Origin: CAVPEV01 sp963703555
GTDB lineage: Bacteria > Actinomycetota > Actinomycetes > Actinomycetales > Cellulomonadaceae
Reading direction: 5' to 3'
Length of the DNA stretch: 64,000 nt
Assembly (NCBI GenBank): GCA_963703555.1
Contig: CAVPEV010000043.1
Location: 62,001-126,000 of the forward strand
The position numbers were made by a program, and so were the translations under genes. Of this stretch, positions 8,976 to 19,797 are shown one piece after another. Within the stretch, counting starts at the first letter, position 1; every line of letters begins with the position of its first letter. The notes below the pieces were generated by a model. The model had not been told where the DNA came from. It worked only from the letters and a program-made list of their open reading frames with translations, and ran no database searches.

Positions 8976-9839
8976 TCAGTTCGCCCGGACGTGACGCACG
9001 TCACCGGCCAGCACCCGGTGCAGGCCGTCGCGCGTCTGCACGAGCAGCGCCCCGGTGGGGTCGAGCCCCGTGGCGGTGCCGTCGAGGACGGCACCGCCGG
9101 GCAGCTCGACGTGCACCGCGGACCCGAGCGTGGCGCACACCGCAGCGACCTCCGCGGCCAGCCCCGCCGCCCGAACGTCACCACCGTGCTCGCGCCACTC
9201 GTCGAGAGCTTCGACGACCGCGGTGACCACGGCGACCGCGAGGACCTCCCGGTCGGCCACCGGCCATCCGGCGGCGGACAGCGACGTCGCGCTCGGCACC
9301 GGCAGTTCGGCGTCCGTCTGGCTGACGTTGAGCCCGACCCCGACCACCGCGACGGGCGGGCCGACGACCGGCACCAGCTCGCAGAGCAGGCCCCCGACCT
9401 TGCGCGCCGCACCCCAGCCCGGCAGCGCCGTGCCGTCCGGGGCGGGCAGCAGGACGTCGTTGGGCCACTTGAGGGTGGCCGGGGCCCCGACCGTCGCCCG
9501 CACCGCACGCACCACGCCCAGGCCGGCGAGCAGCGGCAGCCAGCCGACGGCGGCCGCGGGTACCGCGGCGCGCACCGTGAGGGAGAACGTCAGGGCAGCG
9601 CGCGGCGGCGTGCTCCACGTGCGGTCCTCCCGGCCCCGACCCGCGTCCTGATGATCGGCCACGAGCAGGCTGGGGTCCGGCCAGGCCGTCGGGTCCGCCC
9701 GGACCGCTGCTGCCAGGTCGGTGTTCGTCGAGCCCGTGCGGTCCACGACCTCCAGCCGGGCGACCGCGCCGGCCGGTCCGGTCAGCAACCGACGCAGCAC
9801 CGAGGCCCGCAGCGCGGGCCGTACCGTCGAGTCCGCCAT
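8976..9839 (-). CDS. birA: Biotin--[acetyl-CoA-carboxylase] ligase
   Basis: 287-aa ligase that activates biotin as biotinyl-AMP and attaches it to the BCCP lysine, here presumably that of the accA product at 17.4-19.2 kb. Motifs: GSTNTD near residue 36, GRGREDRTW (67-75), KWPNDVL (124-130) and KVGGLLCE with the catalytic lysine at 147. There is no N-terminal helix-turn-helix, so it is a monofunctional (group I) ligase rather than a BirA repressor. ATG at 9839 was chosen with GGAGG 3 nt upstream as a tight Shine-Dalgarno; the frame continues to 9923 without support. It is divergent from accD. Confidence 0.93.
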   Translation of the reverse strand: MADSTVRPALRASVLRRLLTGPAGAVARLEVVDRTGSTNTDLAAAVRADPTAWPDPSLLVADHQDAGRGREDRTWSTPPRAALTFSLTVRAAVPAAAVGWLPLLAGLGVVRAVRATVGAPATLKWPNDVLLPAPDGTALPGWGAARKVGGLLCELVPVVGPPVAVVGVGLNVSQTDAELPVPSATSLSAAGWPVADREVLAVAVVTAVVEALDEWREHGGDVRAAGLAAEVAAVCATLGSAVHVELPGGAVLDGTATGLDPTGALLVQTRDGLHRVLAGDVRHVRAN

Positions 9840-9972
9840 GCCTCCATCGTGACGCAGCTGCGGCCGGGCGGCCCTCTGGGGTCTGTCGGACCTCCGGTCT
9901 TGTCGAGTTCCCACCACCGACACCCGCCGAATCCGTCCACGCTCCGCACCAGCCCGGACGTGCCGCGCCGGA

Positions 9973-9978
9973 TAGCCT
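9973..9978 (+). promoter_or_regulatory. Leaderless-type -10 hexamer of accD
   Basis: TAGCCT, 7 nt before the GTG start at 9986, with no Shine-Dalgarno sequence between. Confidence 0.45.
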
Positions 9979-9985
9979 CGACCGG

Positions 9986-11568
<1,583 letters not shown>

Positions 11569-11572
<4 letters not shown>

Positions 11573-11799
11573 CCCCCGACGTGCGGGTGCTACGCGGCGA
11601 GCCGGACGACGTCGAGCTGGCGGCCCTCGTCGCCGGTCTCGTCGCCGCCGCCCAGGGCGCGACCCCCGGGAGCGCCGGCAGCACTGCCGGCGGTGCGCCC
11701 GACCATGCGGCGGCAGCGGCCCGGCGATGGCGCGACGCGGTACGGCCGGGTCGACACCAGCCCGGATCCGACGCCTGGCGCTGGAGTGCCCGGGGCTGA
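11569..11799 (+). CDS. accE: Acyl-CoA carboxylase epsilon subunit
   Basis: 76-aa small subunit found with actinobacterial acyl-CoA carboxylases, needed for full activity and for joining alpha and beta subunits. It opens [20 protein letters not shown], the conserved N-terminal strand, continues through an alanine-rich variable linker and closes with the family ending [11 protein letters not shown] overlaps the accD stop by 4 bp (GTGA). It is easily missed because it is short and the frame is open upstream inside accD. Confidence 0.88.
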
Positions 11800-11934
11800 C
11801 CCGAAGGTCCCACGCCGACCATCAGCGCTGCACCTAATCTTCCGGCAAAGACGGTGCCACGTCCGGCCCTGGTGCGCTGCACGGCCGCTCGATCCCCATC
11901 CCCACAGCCCCGCACCGTCAGGTCTGGAGACGAC

Positions 11935-13833
11935 GTGCACACCGACCTGCCCACCGTGACCCTGCCACCTGCGGTCCGCGACGCGATCGTGGCCTGCGAC
12001 CACGTGGCCGTGCCGTCCTCCCGCGCCGAGCTGTACCGCTGGTCTCTCGGGCCCGACGGCGGCCCGACGTTCGCCGTGGAGTACGACGTCGCCGGGACCC
12101 GGGTGCGCGAGGCCGACGTCGTGCGTTGCACGAACGGCCTGGCGGTCAACTACCCGGAGGACTACCTGCGCCGCCGGGACCCCGACTGCATGCGCATCGC
12201 CGACGACCTGCCCACCGACAAGCCCCGCTACCGCGACATCTTCGGGACCGAGTTCGCGCCGGTCAAGGCCGAGACGCTGACCTGGCTGTCCGGCCAGGAC
12301 CTCGTCGTCGTGCCGTTCAAGGCCGGTGGCCCGGCGCTCGGCTACCCGTCGCTGGCCATCTGCCCGCGCAACGCGGCGTTCTTCGCGCTGACGCTGGTGG
12401 ACCTGCAGGGCTGGGTGACGTTCGAGGAGATCGGCCCGTTCACCCCGCGCTCGATCCTCTACGTCGCCCCACCGTTCCGCCACACCCACTTCGGCGGCCG
12501 GCAGGTCGTCGTCCACGACCGGTCGCAGACGCTGCACGAGGTCTTCGCCTACAACCTCTACCCGGGGCCCAGCGCCAAGAAGGGCGTGTTCTCCGTCCTG
12601 CTGGACATCGGCGAGCGGGAGGGCTGGCTCACCGCGCACGCCTCCTCGGTGCGGGTCACCACCCCGTACGAGAACGAGACCGTCATCATGCACGAGGGCG
12701 CCTCGGGCGGCGGCAAGTCGGAGATGTGCCAGGAGATCCGCCGCGAGGAGGACGGGCGCATCCTGCTCGGCACCAACGTGGTGACCGGCGAGCCGTACGT
12801 CATCACCCTCGGCGAGTCGAGCCGCCTGGAGCCCGTCACCGACGACATGACGTTGTGCCACTCGTCGCTGCAGCGCGGCGACGGGCGGCTGGTGGTCGCC
12901 GACGCCGAGGACGGCTGGTTCGTCCGGGTCGACAACCTCACCCGGTACGGCGAGGACGTGCACCTGGAGCGGGTGTGCATCCACCCGCCCGAGCCGCTGG
13001 TGTTCCTCAACCTGCGGGGCGTGCCGGACGCGACCTGCCTGCCCTGGGAGCACACGCTTGACTCCGACGGCACCCCGTGCTCCAACCCACGGGTGGTGGT
13101 GCCGCGCCGATTCGTCCGCGACGTGGTCGACGGACCCGAGGAGGTGGACGTGCGCACCTTCGGCGTGCGCATGCCGGCCTGCACCGCCGACCACCCCACC
13201 TACGGGATCATGGGCATGCTGCACGTCGTGCCGCCGGCGCTGGCGTGGCTGTGGCGGCTGATCGCCCCGCGAGGGGACAAGAACCCGTCCATCGGGGAGA
13301 GCGCCGCCACGACGGCGGCGCTGGCGCACGGCGGCATGGTCGCCGAGGGGGTCGGCTCGTTCTGGCCGTTCTCCACCGGCACCAGGGTCGCAGCGGCCAA
13401 CCTCCTGCTCCGCCAGATCGTCGCAGCGTCCCGCACCCGCTACGTGCTCACCCCCAACCAGCACATCGGCGCCTACCAGGTCGGGTTCGCCGCGGAGTGG
13501 CTCACCCGGGAGTACCTGGCCCGCCGCGGCGCGGGGCGGCTGCGCCCGGACAGCCTCACCCCCGCGCGCTGCCCGCTGTTCGGCTACACACCGAAGGAGG
13601 TGAAGATCGACGGACAGCTCATCCGGCCGACGTTCCTGCGCCCCGACCAGCAGTCCCGCGTCGGGGTGGCGGCCTACGACGCCGGGGCGAAGATCCTCAC
13701 GGACTTCTTCGCCAGCGAGCTGGAGCAGTTCCTCACCCCCGAGCTCGACGACCTCGGCCGCGCCATCATCGAGGTCTGCCTGCGCGGCGGCAGCGTCGAG
13801 GAGTACGTCGCACTGACCCCGTTCGTCGGCTGA
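11935..13833 (+). CDS. DUF4914 family P-loop protein, function unknown
   Basis: 632-aa protein that I assign to the DUF4914 family. The clearest motif is GASGGGKSEM at residues 255-264, a P-loop whose GxSGxGKSE form resembles HPr kinase/phosphorylase and, more loosely, PEP carboxykinase, suggesting phosphotransfer. Other striking segments are NYPEDYLRRRDPDCMRIADD, YNLYPGPSAKKGVFSVLLDI and TPNQHIGAYQVGFAAEWL. No signal peptide or membrane helix is seen, so it is probably cytosolic. GTG at 11935 follows GGAGA at 6-nt spacing; a possible -10 TAATCT lies at 11835-11840. It stands between accE and maf, where M. tuberculosis has no such gene. Substrate unknown. Confidence 0.82.
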   Translation: MHTDLPTVTLPPAVRDAIVACDHVAVPSSRAELYRWSLGPDGGPTFAVEYDVAGTRVREADVVRCTNGLAVNYPEDYLRRRDPDCMRIADDLPTDKPRYRDIFGTEFAPVKAETLTWLSGQDLVVVPFKAGGPALGYPSLAICPRNAAFFALTLVDLQGWVTFEEIGPFTPRSILYVAPPFRHTHFGGRQVVVHDRSQTLHEVFAYNLYPGPSAKKGVFSVLLDIGEREGWLTAHASSVRVTTPYENETVIMHEGASGGGKSEMCQEIRREEDGRILLGTNVVTGEPYVITLGESSRLEPVTDDMTLCHSSLQRGDGRLVVADAEDGWFVRVDNLTRYGEDVHLERVCIHPPEPLVFLNLRGVPDATCLPWEHTLDSDGTPCSNPRVVVPRRFVRDVVDGPEEVDVRTFGVRMPACTADHPTYGIMGMLHVVPPALAWLWRLIAPRGDKNPSIGESAATTAALAHGGMVAEGVGSFWPFSTGTRVAAANLLLRQIVAASRTRYVLTPNQHIGAYQVGFAAEWLTREYLARRGAGRLRPDSLTPARCPLFGYTPKEVKIDGQLIRPTFLRPDQQSRVGVAAYDAGAKILTDFFASELEQFLTPELDDLGRAIIEVCLRGGSVEEYVALTPFVG

Positions 13834-13922
13834 GTCCCCGAGCGTTCACCGGCGCCGCGGGTCCCGGGAAGCCCGCCGGCCGTGCGGACCCGGCACGACG
13901 GGACCACAACCACGGCCCGCCC

Positions 13923-13928
13923 TAAGGT
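13923..13928 (+). promoter_or_regulatory. Leaderless-type -10 hexamer of the DUF885 gene
   Basis: TAAGGT, 6 nt before the ATG at 13935, no Shine-Dalgarno sequence. Confidence 0.42.
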
Positions 13929-13934
13929 CGCACC

Positions 13935-15629
13935 ATGACCCCCCGCACCCCGACCCCTGTGGACGCTCTCGCCGAGGGCTGCGTGACGACGCTGGCCGCG
14001 CTCGACCCGATCACCGGCACCTCGCTGGGCATCCCGGGCCACGACCGCGAGATGACGGACTTCTCCCCCGCCGGGCACGCCGCCCGCGCCGACGCCGCCC
14101 GCGCCGTGCTCGCCGAGCTGGGCTCGCTGCCGGCCGTCGACGCCACCGACGAGGTGACCGTGGCCGCCCTGCGTGACCGGCTCGGCCTGGAGATCGAGCT
14201 GCACGACGCCGGGGAGCTGCTCGGCGACCTCAACGTGATCGCCTCACCGTTGCAGACCATGCGCGACGTGTTCGATCTCATGCCCACCGACACGGTGGAC
14301 GCCTGGCAGACCATCGCCGCCCGGCTGGCCGTGCTGCCCGCCGCAGCCGCCGGCTACGCCGAGTCGCTGCGCGCCGCAGCTGCCGACGGCCGGGTTCCCG
14401 CGCTGCGCCAGGTCCGTGCCGGCATCGCCCAGGCCACCGAGCTCGCGGACCCGCGGCGGTCGTTCTTCCGGGCCTTCACCTCGGGGCCCGCCGTGCACCG
14501 CGCGCTCGCCGGCACCCCCGGTGCCGATGCGCTGCGCGCCGATCTGGAGCGGGGAGCCGCTGCCGCGGGCGAGGCCTACGCCGGGCTGGCGGCCGTCCTG
14601 CGCGAGCTGGCCCAGGTCGCCCCCACGACCGACGCCGTCGGGCGCGACCGATACGCCCTGTGGTCGCGGTACTTCCTCGGCGCGACGGTCGACCTGGACG
14701 AGACGTACGCCTGGGGGCTGGCGGAGCTGGACCGGATCGTCGCGGAGCAGGAGGCCGTCGCCGCCCGGATCGCCGGGCCCGGGGCGGGCGTCCCCGAGGC
14801 GCTGGCCGCCCTCGACGCCGACCCGACCCGTCGCCTGCACGGCACCGAGGCCTTCCGGGCGTGGCTGCAGACCACCGCCGACGAGGCCATCGCCGCGCTC
14901 GACGGGGTGCACTTCGACATCCCTGCGCCACTGCGCTCCCTGGAGTGCCGGATCGCCCCCACCCACAGCGGCGGGGTCTACTACACCGGCCCGAGCGACG
15001 ACTTCTCCCGTCCCGGCCGGATGTGGTGGTCGGTGCCCGCGGGGGTGACGACGTTCTCCACCTGGCTGGAGCGGACCACCGTCTACCACGAGGGCGTCCC
15101 CGGCCACCACCTGCAGATCGGCCAGGCGGTGCTCGAGCGGGACACGCTCAACACCTGGCGGCGGCTGGCGTGCTGGGTGTCCGGCCACGGCGAGGGCTGG
15201 GCCCTGTACGCCGAGCGGCTGATGGACGACCTGGGCTTCCTCGCTGACGACGGCGACCGGCTGGGCATGCTCGACGGCCAGCGCCTGCGCGCCGCCCGGG
15301 TCGTCCTCGACCTCGGGGTGCACCTGCAGCTACCCGCCCCGCAGCGCTGGGGCGGCGGGACGTGGGACGCCGAGAAGGCCTGGACCTTCCTGCGGTCCAA
15401 CACCGCCATGCAGGACGCCGCCGTGCGCTTCGAGCTCGACCGTTACCTGGGCTGGCCGGGGCAGGCCCCGTCCTACAAGGTCGGCCAGCGGCTGTGGGAG
15501 TCCGTGCGCGACGAGGCCGCGACCGCCGCCCGCTCCCGCGGCGAGACGTTCGACCTGCGCGCCTTCCATGCCCGGGCACTGTCCCTGGGTGCCCTGCCCC
15601 TCGACGTCCTGCGCACCGCGCTGGTGTGA
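13935..15629 (+). CDS. DUF885 family putative metallopeptidase
   Basis: 564-aa DUF885 protein, predicted zinc peptidase-like fold. The diagnostic motif YHEGVPGHHLQ lies near residues 383-393, supplying the likely metal-binding histidines and catalytic glutamate. About 30 residues on, GHGEGWALYAERL gives the third ligand region. The N-terminus carries the common DITGTSLGIPGHD-like stretch (seen as DPITGTSLGIPGHDREM). No signal peptide, so cytosolic. Family members are poorly characterised; peptidase activity is inferred from motifs. It stands convergent with the VKOR gene, 33 bp apart. Confidence 0.85.
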   Translation: MTPRTPTPVDALAEGCVTTLAALDPITGTSLGIPGHDREMTDFSPAGHAARADAARAVLAELGSLPAVDATDEVTVAALRDRLGLEIELHDAGELLGDLNVIASPLQTMRDVFDLMPTDTVDAWQTIAARLAVLPAAAAGYAESLRAAAADGRVPALRQVRAGIAQATELADPRRSFFRAFTSGPAVHRALAGTPGADALRADLERGAAAAGEAYAGLAAVLRELAQVAPTTDAVGRDRYALWSRYFLGATVDLDETYAWGLAELDRIVAEQEAVAARIAGPGAGVPEALAALDADPTRRLHGTEAFRAWLQTTADEAIAALDGVHFDIPAPLRSLECRIAPTHSGGVYYTGPSDDFSRPGRMWWSVPAGVTTFSTWLERTTVYHEGVPGHHLQIGQAVLERDTLNTWRRLACWVSGHGEGWALYAERLMDDLGFLADDGDRLGMLDGQRLRAARVVLDLGVHLQLPAPQRWGGGTWDAEKAWTFLRSNTAMQDAAVRFELDRYLGWPGQAPSYKVGQRLWESVRDEAATAARSRGETFDLRAFHARALSLGALPLDVLRTALV

Positions 15630-15662
15630 CCGGGGCGCGCCCGCGCCCCCGCGCGACCAGGC

Positions 15663-16343
15663 TCAGGCGAACAGCGCGGCGCCGTACTTGGCCACGATGA
15701 GCGCGGCCAGGAGCACCAGCCAGGCGGCGGCGAGGTACACGTCGTTGCCGGCCAGGACGAACGAGTGCAGGCGCTGCCCGGCCCGGCCGGGCAGGCCCAG
15801 CGCCGCGTCGACGATGTTCACCCGGCTCAGCCCCACCCAGACGATCGTCGTGGAGAACGCGATGAGCAGGCACCACGGGCACAGCGCGCCGATCACCATC
15901 GTGGACTGCTGCATGAGCCAGTAGGCGAACAGCAGGCCGATGGTGTAGCCGGCCTGCGCCAGTCGCATGAACCACCGCGGGAACACCACCCCACCGATGC
16001 CGGCCACCGACACCGTGATCACCACGGCCTCGGCCACGATCCCGATGAAGGCGTTCGGGAAGCCGAGCAGCTGCGCCTGCCAGGTGCGCGCCACCGCACC
16101 GCAGCTGACCACAGAGTTGATGTCGCAGCCGAACACCGCGTCGGGGTTCTTGGCCAGCGTGACCGCCTCGACGGCCAGCACGAACGCCGACACGAAGCTG
16201 ATGAGGCCGGACACGAGCATGACCTCGAAGACGCGACGGCGCCGCCGGGGCGAGAAGGACCGGGGCTCGTCGCCGTCGGCGTCGGACGTCGTGGTGCGCA
16301 GGTCGGCAGCGGTCACAGCGGGCTCCGGTCGGTCGGGGCGCAC
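15663..16343 (-). CDS. Vitamin K epoxide reductase (VKOR) family membrane protein
   Basis: About 226-aa membrane thiol oxidoreductase with four or five helices. In actinobacteria VKOR reoxidises a DsbA-like thioredoxin partner, passing electrons to menaquinone. The active-site CxxC is in GALCPWCLL, and the loop cysteines are in CDINSVVSCG, so all four redox cysteines are present. No DsbA-like partner is adjacent. The start is uncertain: GTG at 16343 or GTG at 16316; neither has a Shine-Dalgarno or a leaderless -10. The 260 bp between this gene and maf shows nothing beyond the maf promoter. Confidence 0.87.
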   Translation of the reverse strand: MRPDRPEPAVTAADLRTTTSDADGDEPRSFSPRRRRRVFEVMLVSGLISFVSAFVLAVEAVTLAKNPDAVFGCDINSVVSCGAVARTWQAQLLGFPNAFIGIVAEAVVITVSVAGIGGVVFPRWFMRLAQAGYTIGLLFAYWLMQQSTMVIGALCPWCLLIAFSTTIVWVGLSRVNIVDAALGLPGRAGQRLHSFVLAGNDVYLAAAWLVLLAALIVAKYGAALFA

Positions 16344-16590
16344 GGACCGGCTTCCCGGACCGTCGTGCCGGAGCAGGGTCGCCGAGCCGTGCGGAGGTCC
16401 AGGACGAGGCGATCATCCTCCGTCTGCGGCACGCTTCGCCAGGACCAGGTCCCAGGCTCGCCCCGCACACCGCCAACCCGCAGCACCCCGGGACGCCGCA
16501 GGTGGCCGCCGGCACACGCCCTCACGTCGTCGAGCGCAGCCGGGGCACCGTGCGGGGCGGGGGGCGGCGAGCACGGTGCGCGGGTCTGGG

Positions 16591-16596
16591 TACGCT
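16591..16596 (+). promoter_or_regulatory. Leaderless-type -10 hexamer of maf
   Basis: TACGCT, 7 nt before the GTG at 16604, no Shine-Dalgarno sequence. Confidence 0.42.
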
Positions 16597-16603
16597 CACG
16601 GTC

Positions 16604-17320
16604 GTGACCCGAGTGCTGCTCGCCTCCGCCTCGCCGGCCCGCCGCAGCACGCTCCAGGCCGCCGGGGTGGACCCGCTCGTGGCCGTCTCCGCGGTGGACG
16701 AGGACGCCGTGCTGACGGCGGCCCGCGCCGTGGATCCCGCCCTCCCGCCTGCCGACGCCGTGCTGGCCCTGGCCCGGGCCAAGGCCACCGACGTGGCCGA
16801 CCGTCTGGCTGCCGGAGCGGGCCACGACGTCGTGGTGCTCGGCTGCGACTCGATGCTCGAGCTGGACGCGAGACTGCTCGGCAAGCCCGTCGACGCCGCG
16901 GACGCGCGCCGGTGCTGGCACGCCATGCGCGGCCGGCGCGGCGTGCTGCACACCGGGCACTGGTTGATCGACGCACGCACGGGGCGCACCGGCGCGGCGG
17001 ACATCGACCCGCGCGTGGCACGCGCCGGTGCCGCGGACGCCGATCGGACCGCCGGGACCGGCGCCACGTCGTCGACCGTCGTGCAGTTCGCGGAGCTGTC
17101 CGACGCCGAGGTCGACGCCTACGTCGCCACCGGCGAGCCGCTCGGCGTTGCCGGCGCGTTCACCATCGACGGGCTCGGCGGGCCGTTCGTCGACCGGGTG
17201 GAGGGCGACTACCACGGGGTCGTCGGGCTCAGCCTGCCGCTGCTGCGCGGGCTGCTGGCCCGGCTGGGCCTGACCTTCCCCGACCTGTGGGGCTCGACCG
17301 GAGGCGATGTGCACAGCTGA
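16604..17320 (+). CDS. maf: Maf family nucleoside triphosphate pyrophosphatase
   Basis: 238-aa house-cleaning pyrophosphatase that hydrolyses non-canonical or excess dTTP/UTP to monophosphates. It opens LLASASPARRSTLQAAG, the conserved nucleotide-binding loop. Metal-site and specificity segments follow: LGCDSMLELD, GKPVDAADARR, TGEPLGVAGAFTIDGLGGPF and the closing GDYHGVVGLSLPLLRGLL. An insert of about 20 residues around 140-160, rich in A, D and G, makes it a little longer than usual. It sits upstream of accA as in mycobacteria. Confidence 0.92.
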   Translation: MTRVLLASASPARRSTLQAAGVDPLVAVSAVDEDAVLTAARAVDPALPPADAVLALARAKATDVADRLAAGAGHDVVVLGCDSMLELDARLLGKPVDAADARRCWHAMRGRRGVLHTGHWLIDARTGRTGAADIDPRVARAGAADADRTAGTGATSSTVVQFAELSDAEVDAYVATGEPLGVAGAFTIDGLGGPFVDRVEGDYHGVVGLSLPLLRGLLARLGLTFPDLWGSTGGDVHS

Positions 17321-17404
17321 CGAACCGGACCGGCCCGGCTTGGCGACATCCACGAATCGTCCCGGGGCCCGCCGCCCGGCAGGAAGGCTCCGGGAGGCCC
17401 GCGC

Positions 17405-17410
17405 TACGGT
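17405..17410 (+). promoter_or_regulatory. Leaderless-type -10 hexamer of accA
   Basis: TACGGT, 5 nt before the GTG at 17416, slightly closer than at the other sites. No Shine-Dalgarno sequence. Confidence 0.38.
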
Positions 17411-17415
17411 GAGCC

Positions 17416-19200
17416 GTGCCCGCCATCTCCAAGGTCCTCGTCGCCAACCGCGGCGAGATCGCCGTCCGCATCGTCCGGGCCTGCCGGGACGCCGAGATCG
17501 CCTCGGTGGCCGTCTATGCCGATCCCGACCGGGAGGCGCTGCACGTCCGCCTCGCCGACGAGGCCTACGCGCTGGCGGGCATGCGAGCGCAGGACACCTA
17601 CCTGGACGCGGCCAAGCTCCTCGACGTCGCCCGGCGCGCCGGTGCCGACGCCGTCCACCCGGGCTACGGCTTCCTCTCCGAGAACGCCGACTTCGCCCGG
17701 GCGGTGATCGATGCCGGCCTGGTGTGGATCGGACCGCCGCCGGCCGCGATCGAGGCGCTCGGCGACAAGGTGAGCGCCCGGCACATCGCCCAGCGCGCCG
17801 GGGCGCCGCTGGTGGCCGGGACCGCGGACCCGGTGCCCGACGCGGCGGCCGTCCACGCCTTCGCCCGCGAGCACGGCCTGCCCGTCGCCATCAAGGCCGC
17901 GTTCGGCGGCGGCGGCCGCGGCCTCAAGGTGGCCCGTTCCGACGACGAGATCGACGAGCTGTACGACTCGGCCGTCCGCGAGGCGACCGCTGCCTTCGGC
18001 CGCGGGGAGTGCTTCGTCGAGCGATACCTGGTGCACCCGCGCCACGTCGAGACCCAGTGCCTGGCCGACCTGCACGGCACCGTCGTCGTCGTCTCCACCA
18101 GGGACTGCTCGCTGCAGCGACGCCACCAGAAGCTCGTGGAGGAGGCACCCGCGCCGTACCTGACACCCGACCAGGAGCGCAGCCTGGTGGAGTCCTCCGT
18201 GGCGATCCTCCGCGAGGCGGGCTACGTGGGGGCCGGCACCTGCGAGTTCCTCCTCGGGGCGGACGGCACCCTGTCCTTCCTCGAGGTCAACACCCGGCTG
18301 CAGGTGGAGCACCCGGTGAGCGAGGAGGTCTCCGGCATCGACCTGGTCCGCGAGCAGCTGCGCATCGCCGCCGGGGAGCCGCTGGGCTACGACCACGTCG
18401 TCCCCCGAGGGCACTCCCTGGAGTTCCGGATCAACGGAGAGGACCCGTCCGCCGGCTTCCTGCCCACCCCTGGGCGCATCACGACGCTGCGCCTGCCGGC
18501 GGGGCCGGGCGTGCGCGTCGACTCCGGGGTCAGGGAGGGCGACTCCGTCTCCGGGGTGTTCGACTCGCTCATCGCCAAGCTCGTCGTCACCGGGGCGACC
18601 CGGCGGGAGGCCGTCCAGCGTGCCCGGCGGGCGCTGGCCGAGCTGGAGATCGTGGGGCTGCCCACCGTCGTGCCGTTCCACCGGGCGGTGCTCGCCGAGG
18701 AGGCGTTCGTCCCTGCGGACGACGACACCCCGTTCCGGATCCACACCCGCTGGATCGAGGAGGAGTTCGCCGACCGGCTGCCCGGGCTCGCGAGCGACCC
18801 GGCCGGCCAGGGCCTCCTCGACGAGGGACCCACCCAGCTTGAGCGGGTCGTCGTCGAGGTGGGTGGCAAGCGGCTGGAGGTGGTCCTGCCCGCCGGCCTG
18901 GCCGGGGGGCTGACCGGGCGGGGCGACTTGCGCACCGCCCCGCGGCGGCCCACCCGCCGGGCTCCCGCCCGCGCCGTCGGCACGACGCTGGCCTCGCCCA
19001 TGCAGGGCACCATCGTCAAGGTCGCCGTGTCAGAGGGCGAGCGGGTGAGCGAGGGTGACCTCGTCGTCGTCCTCGAGGCCATGAAGATGGAGCAGCCGCT
19101 CGCCGCCCACCGCGGTGGCGTGGTGCGCCGGCTCACCGCCACGGTGGGCACCGGGGTCTCCGCAGGCACCGTCATCTGCGAGATCGTCGACGAGACGTGA
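17416..19200 (+). CDS. accA: Acyl-CoA carboxylase alpha subunit: biotin carboxylase plus BCCP
   Basis: 594-aa fusion of an ATP-grasp biotin carboxylase (about 1-450) and a C-terminal biotinyl domain (about 520-594), the AccA3 type shared by actinobacterial acetyl- and propionyl-CoA carboxylases. Evidence: [19 protein letters not shown] at the N-terminus, [20 protein letters not shown]-grasp loop, [17 protein letters not shown] active site, and EAMKMEQP with the biotinylated lysine at K557. It supplies carboxybiotin to the accD product, and birA at 9 kb would biotinylate it. GTG start with leaderless -10. The downstream Nudix gene overlaps its stop by 4 bp. Confidence 0.96.
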   Translation: MPAISKVLVANRGEIAVRIVRACRDAEIASVAVYADPDREALHVRLADEAYALAGMRAQDTYLDAAKLLDVARRAGADAVHPGYGFLSENADFARAVIDAGLVWIGPPPAAIEALGDKVSARHIAQRAGAPLVAGTADPVPDAAAVHAFAREHGLPVAIKAAFGGGGRGLKVARSDDEIDELYDSAVREATAAFGRGECFVERYLVHPRHVETQCLADLHGTVVVVSTRDCSLQRRHQKLVEEAPAPYLTPDQERSLVESSVAILREAGYVGAGTCEFLLGADGTLSFLEVNTRLQVEHPVSEEVSGIDLVREQLRIAAGEPLGYDHVVPRGHSLEFRINGEDPSAGFLPTPGRITTLRLPAGPGVRVDSGVREGDSVSGVFDSLIAKLVVTGATRREAVQRARRALAELEIVGLPTVVPFHRAVLAEEAFVPADDDTPFRIHTRWIEEEFADRLPGLASDPAGQGLLDEGPTQLERVVVEVGGKRLEVVLPAGLAGGLTGRGDLRTAPRRPTRRAPARAVGTTLASPMQGTIVKVAVSEGERVSEGDLVVVLEAMKMEQPLAAHRGGVVRRLTATVGTGVSAGTVICEIVDET

Positions 19201-19673
19201 GCGGTCCGCGGGCCGGCGACGGCTGGACGGTCTGCTCGCTGGGGCACCGGCACTGGGGCCTGCACGGCGCGGCGGGTCTCCTGCTGGTCCGCCGCACCGG
19301 CGACGGTCACCCGGATTCCGTCGTCCTGCAGCACCGGGCGACGTGGAGCGACCACGGCGACACCTGGGGGATCCCCGGGGGTGCGCGCGAGCCGCAGGAG
19401 ACCGCAGCCCAGGCGGCGCTCCGCGAGGCGGGCGAGGAGGCGGGCATCCCTGCCGACGCCGTGCGGGTGACCGGCGAGCACCTGCTCGACCACGGGACGT
19501 GGACCTACACGACGGTGCTCGCCGAGGCGACCGCACCGGTGGACGTGCGCGCGACCGACCCGGAGAGCCAGGACGTGCGCTGGGTGCGGGTGGACGCCGT
19601 GGCGGGTCTGGACCTGCACCCGGGGTTCGCCGATGCATGGTCCGGGCTGCGTCGGCGGCTCGAGCGCGACTGA
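19197..19673 (+). CDS. Nudix hydrolase
   Basis: 158-aa Nudix pyrophosphohydrolase. The Nudix box is complete: [20 protein letters not shown] followed by EAG (G-x5-E-x7-RE-x2-EE-x-G), so the enzyme should be active on an NDP-X substrate. The exact substrate cannot be read. The fold continues with WGIPGG before and YTTVLAEAT after the box. GTG start overlaps the accA stop (GTGA), so it is probably co-translated with the carboxylase gene without an obvious functional link. Confidence 0.9.
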   Translation: MSGPRAGDGWTVCSLGHRHWGLHGAAGLLLVRRTGDGHPDSVVLQHRATWSDHGDTWGIPGGAREPQETAAQAALREAGEEAGIPADAVRVTGEHLLDHGTWTYTTVLAEATAPVDVRATDPESQDVRWVRVDAVAGLDLHPGFADAWSGLRRRLERD

Positions 19674-19733
19674 CACGTCGGTCGCGGGGCTCGGCTCGGC
19701 GCCATGGGGGTTCACGACAGCCGGAGCATCGGC

Positions 19734-19768
19734 TACGCTGCCGGATCGGTAAGGTAAGGCATACCTCA
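19734..19768 (+). promoter_or_regulatory. efeU promoter with IdeR/DtxR-type iron box
   Basis: A -10 hexamer TACGCT (19734-19739) is followed at 19750-19768 by TAAGGTAAGGCATACCTCA. This matches the DtxR/IdeR consensus TTAGGTTAGGCTAACCTAA at 14 of 19 positions by direct comparison. Its position just after the -10, at the expected transcription start, suits Fe-dependent repression of the efe genes. The only such box I found in the window. Confidence 0.7.
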
Positions 19769-19797
19769 CTTATCGATCCCGGCTCGGAAGGGCACCC

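Noticed and set aside
16344..16590. Possible gene or RNA in the 260-bp gap before maf
   Set aside because: No frame with start, ribosome-binding site and sensible composition, and no clear fold; only the maf -10 is supported.
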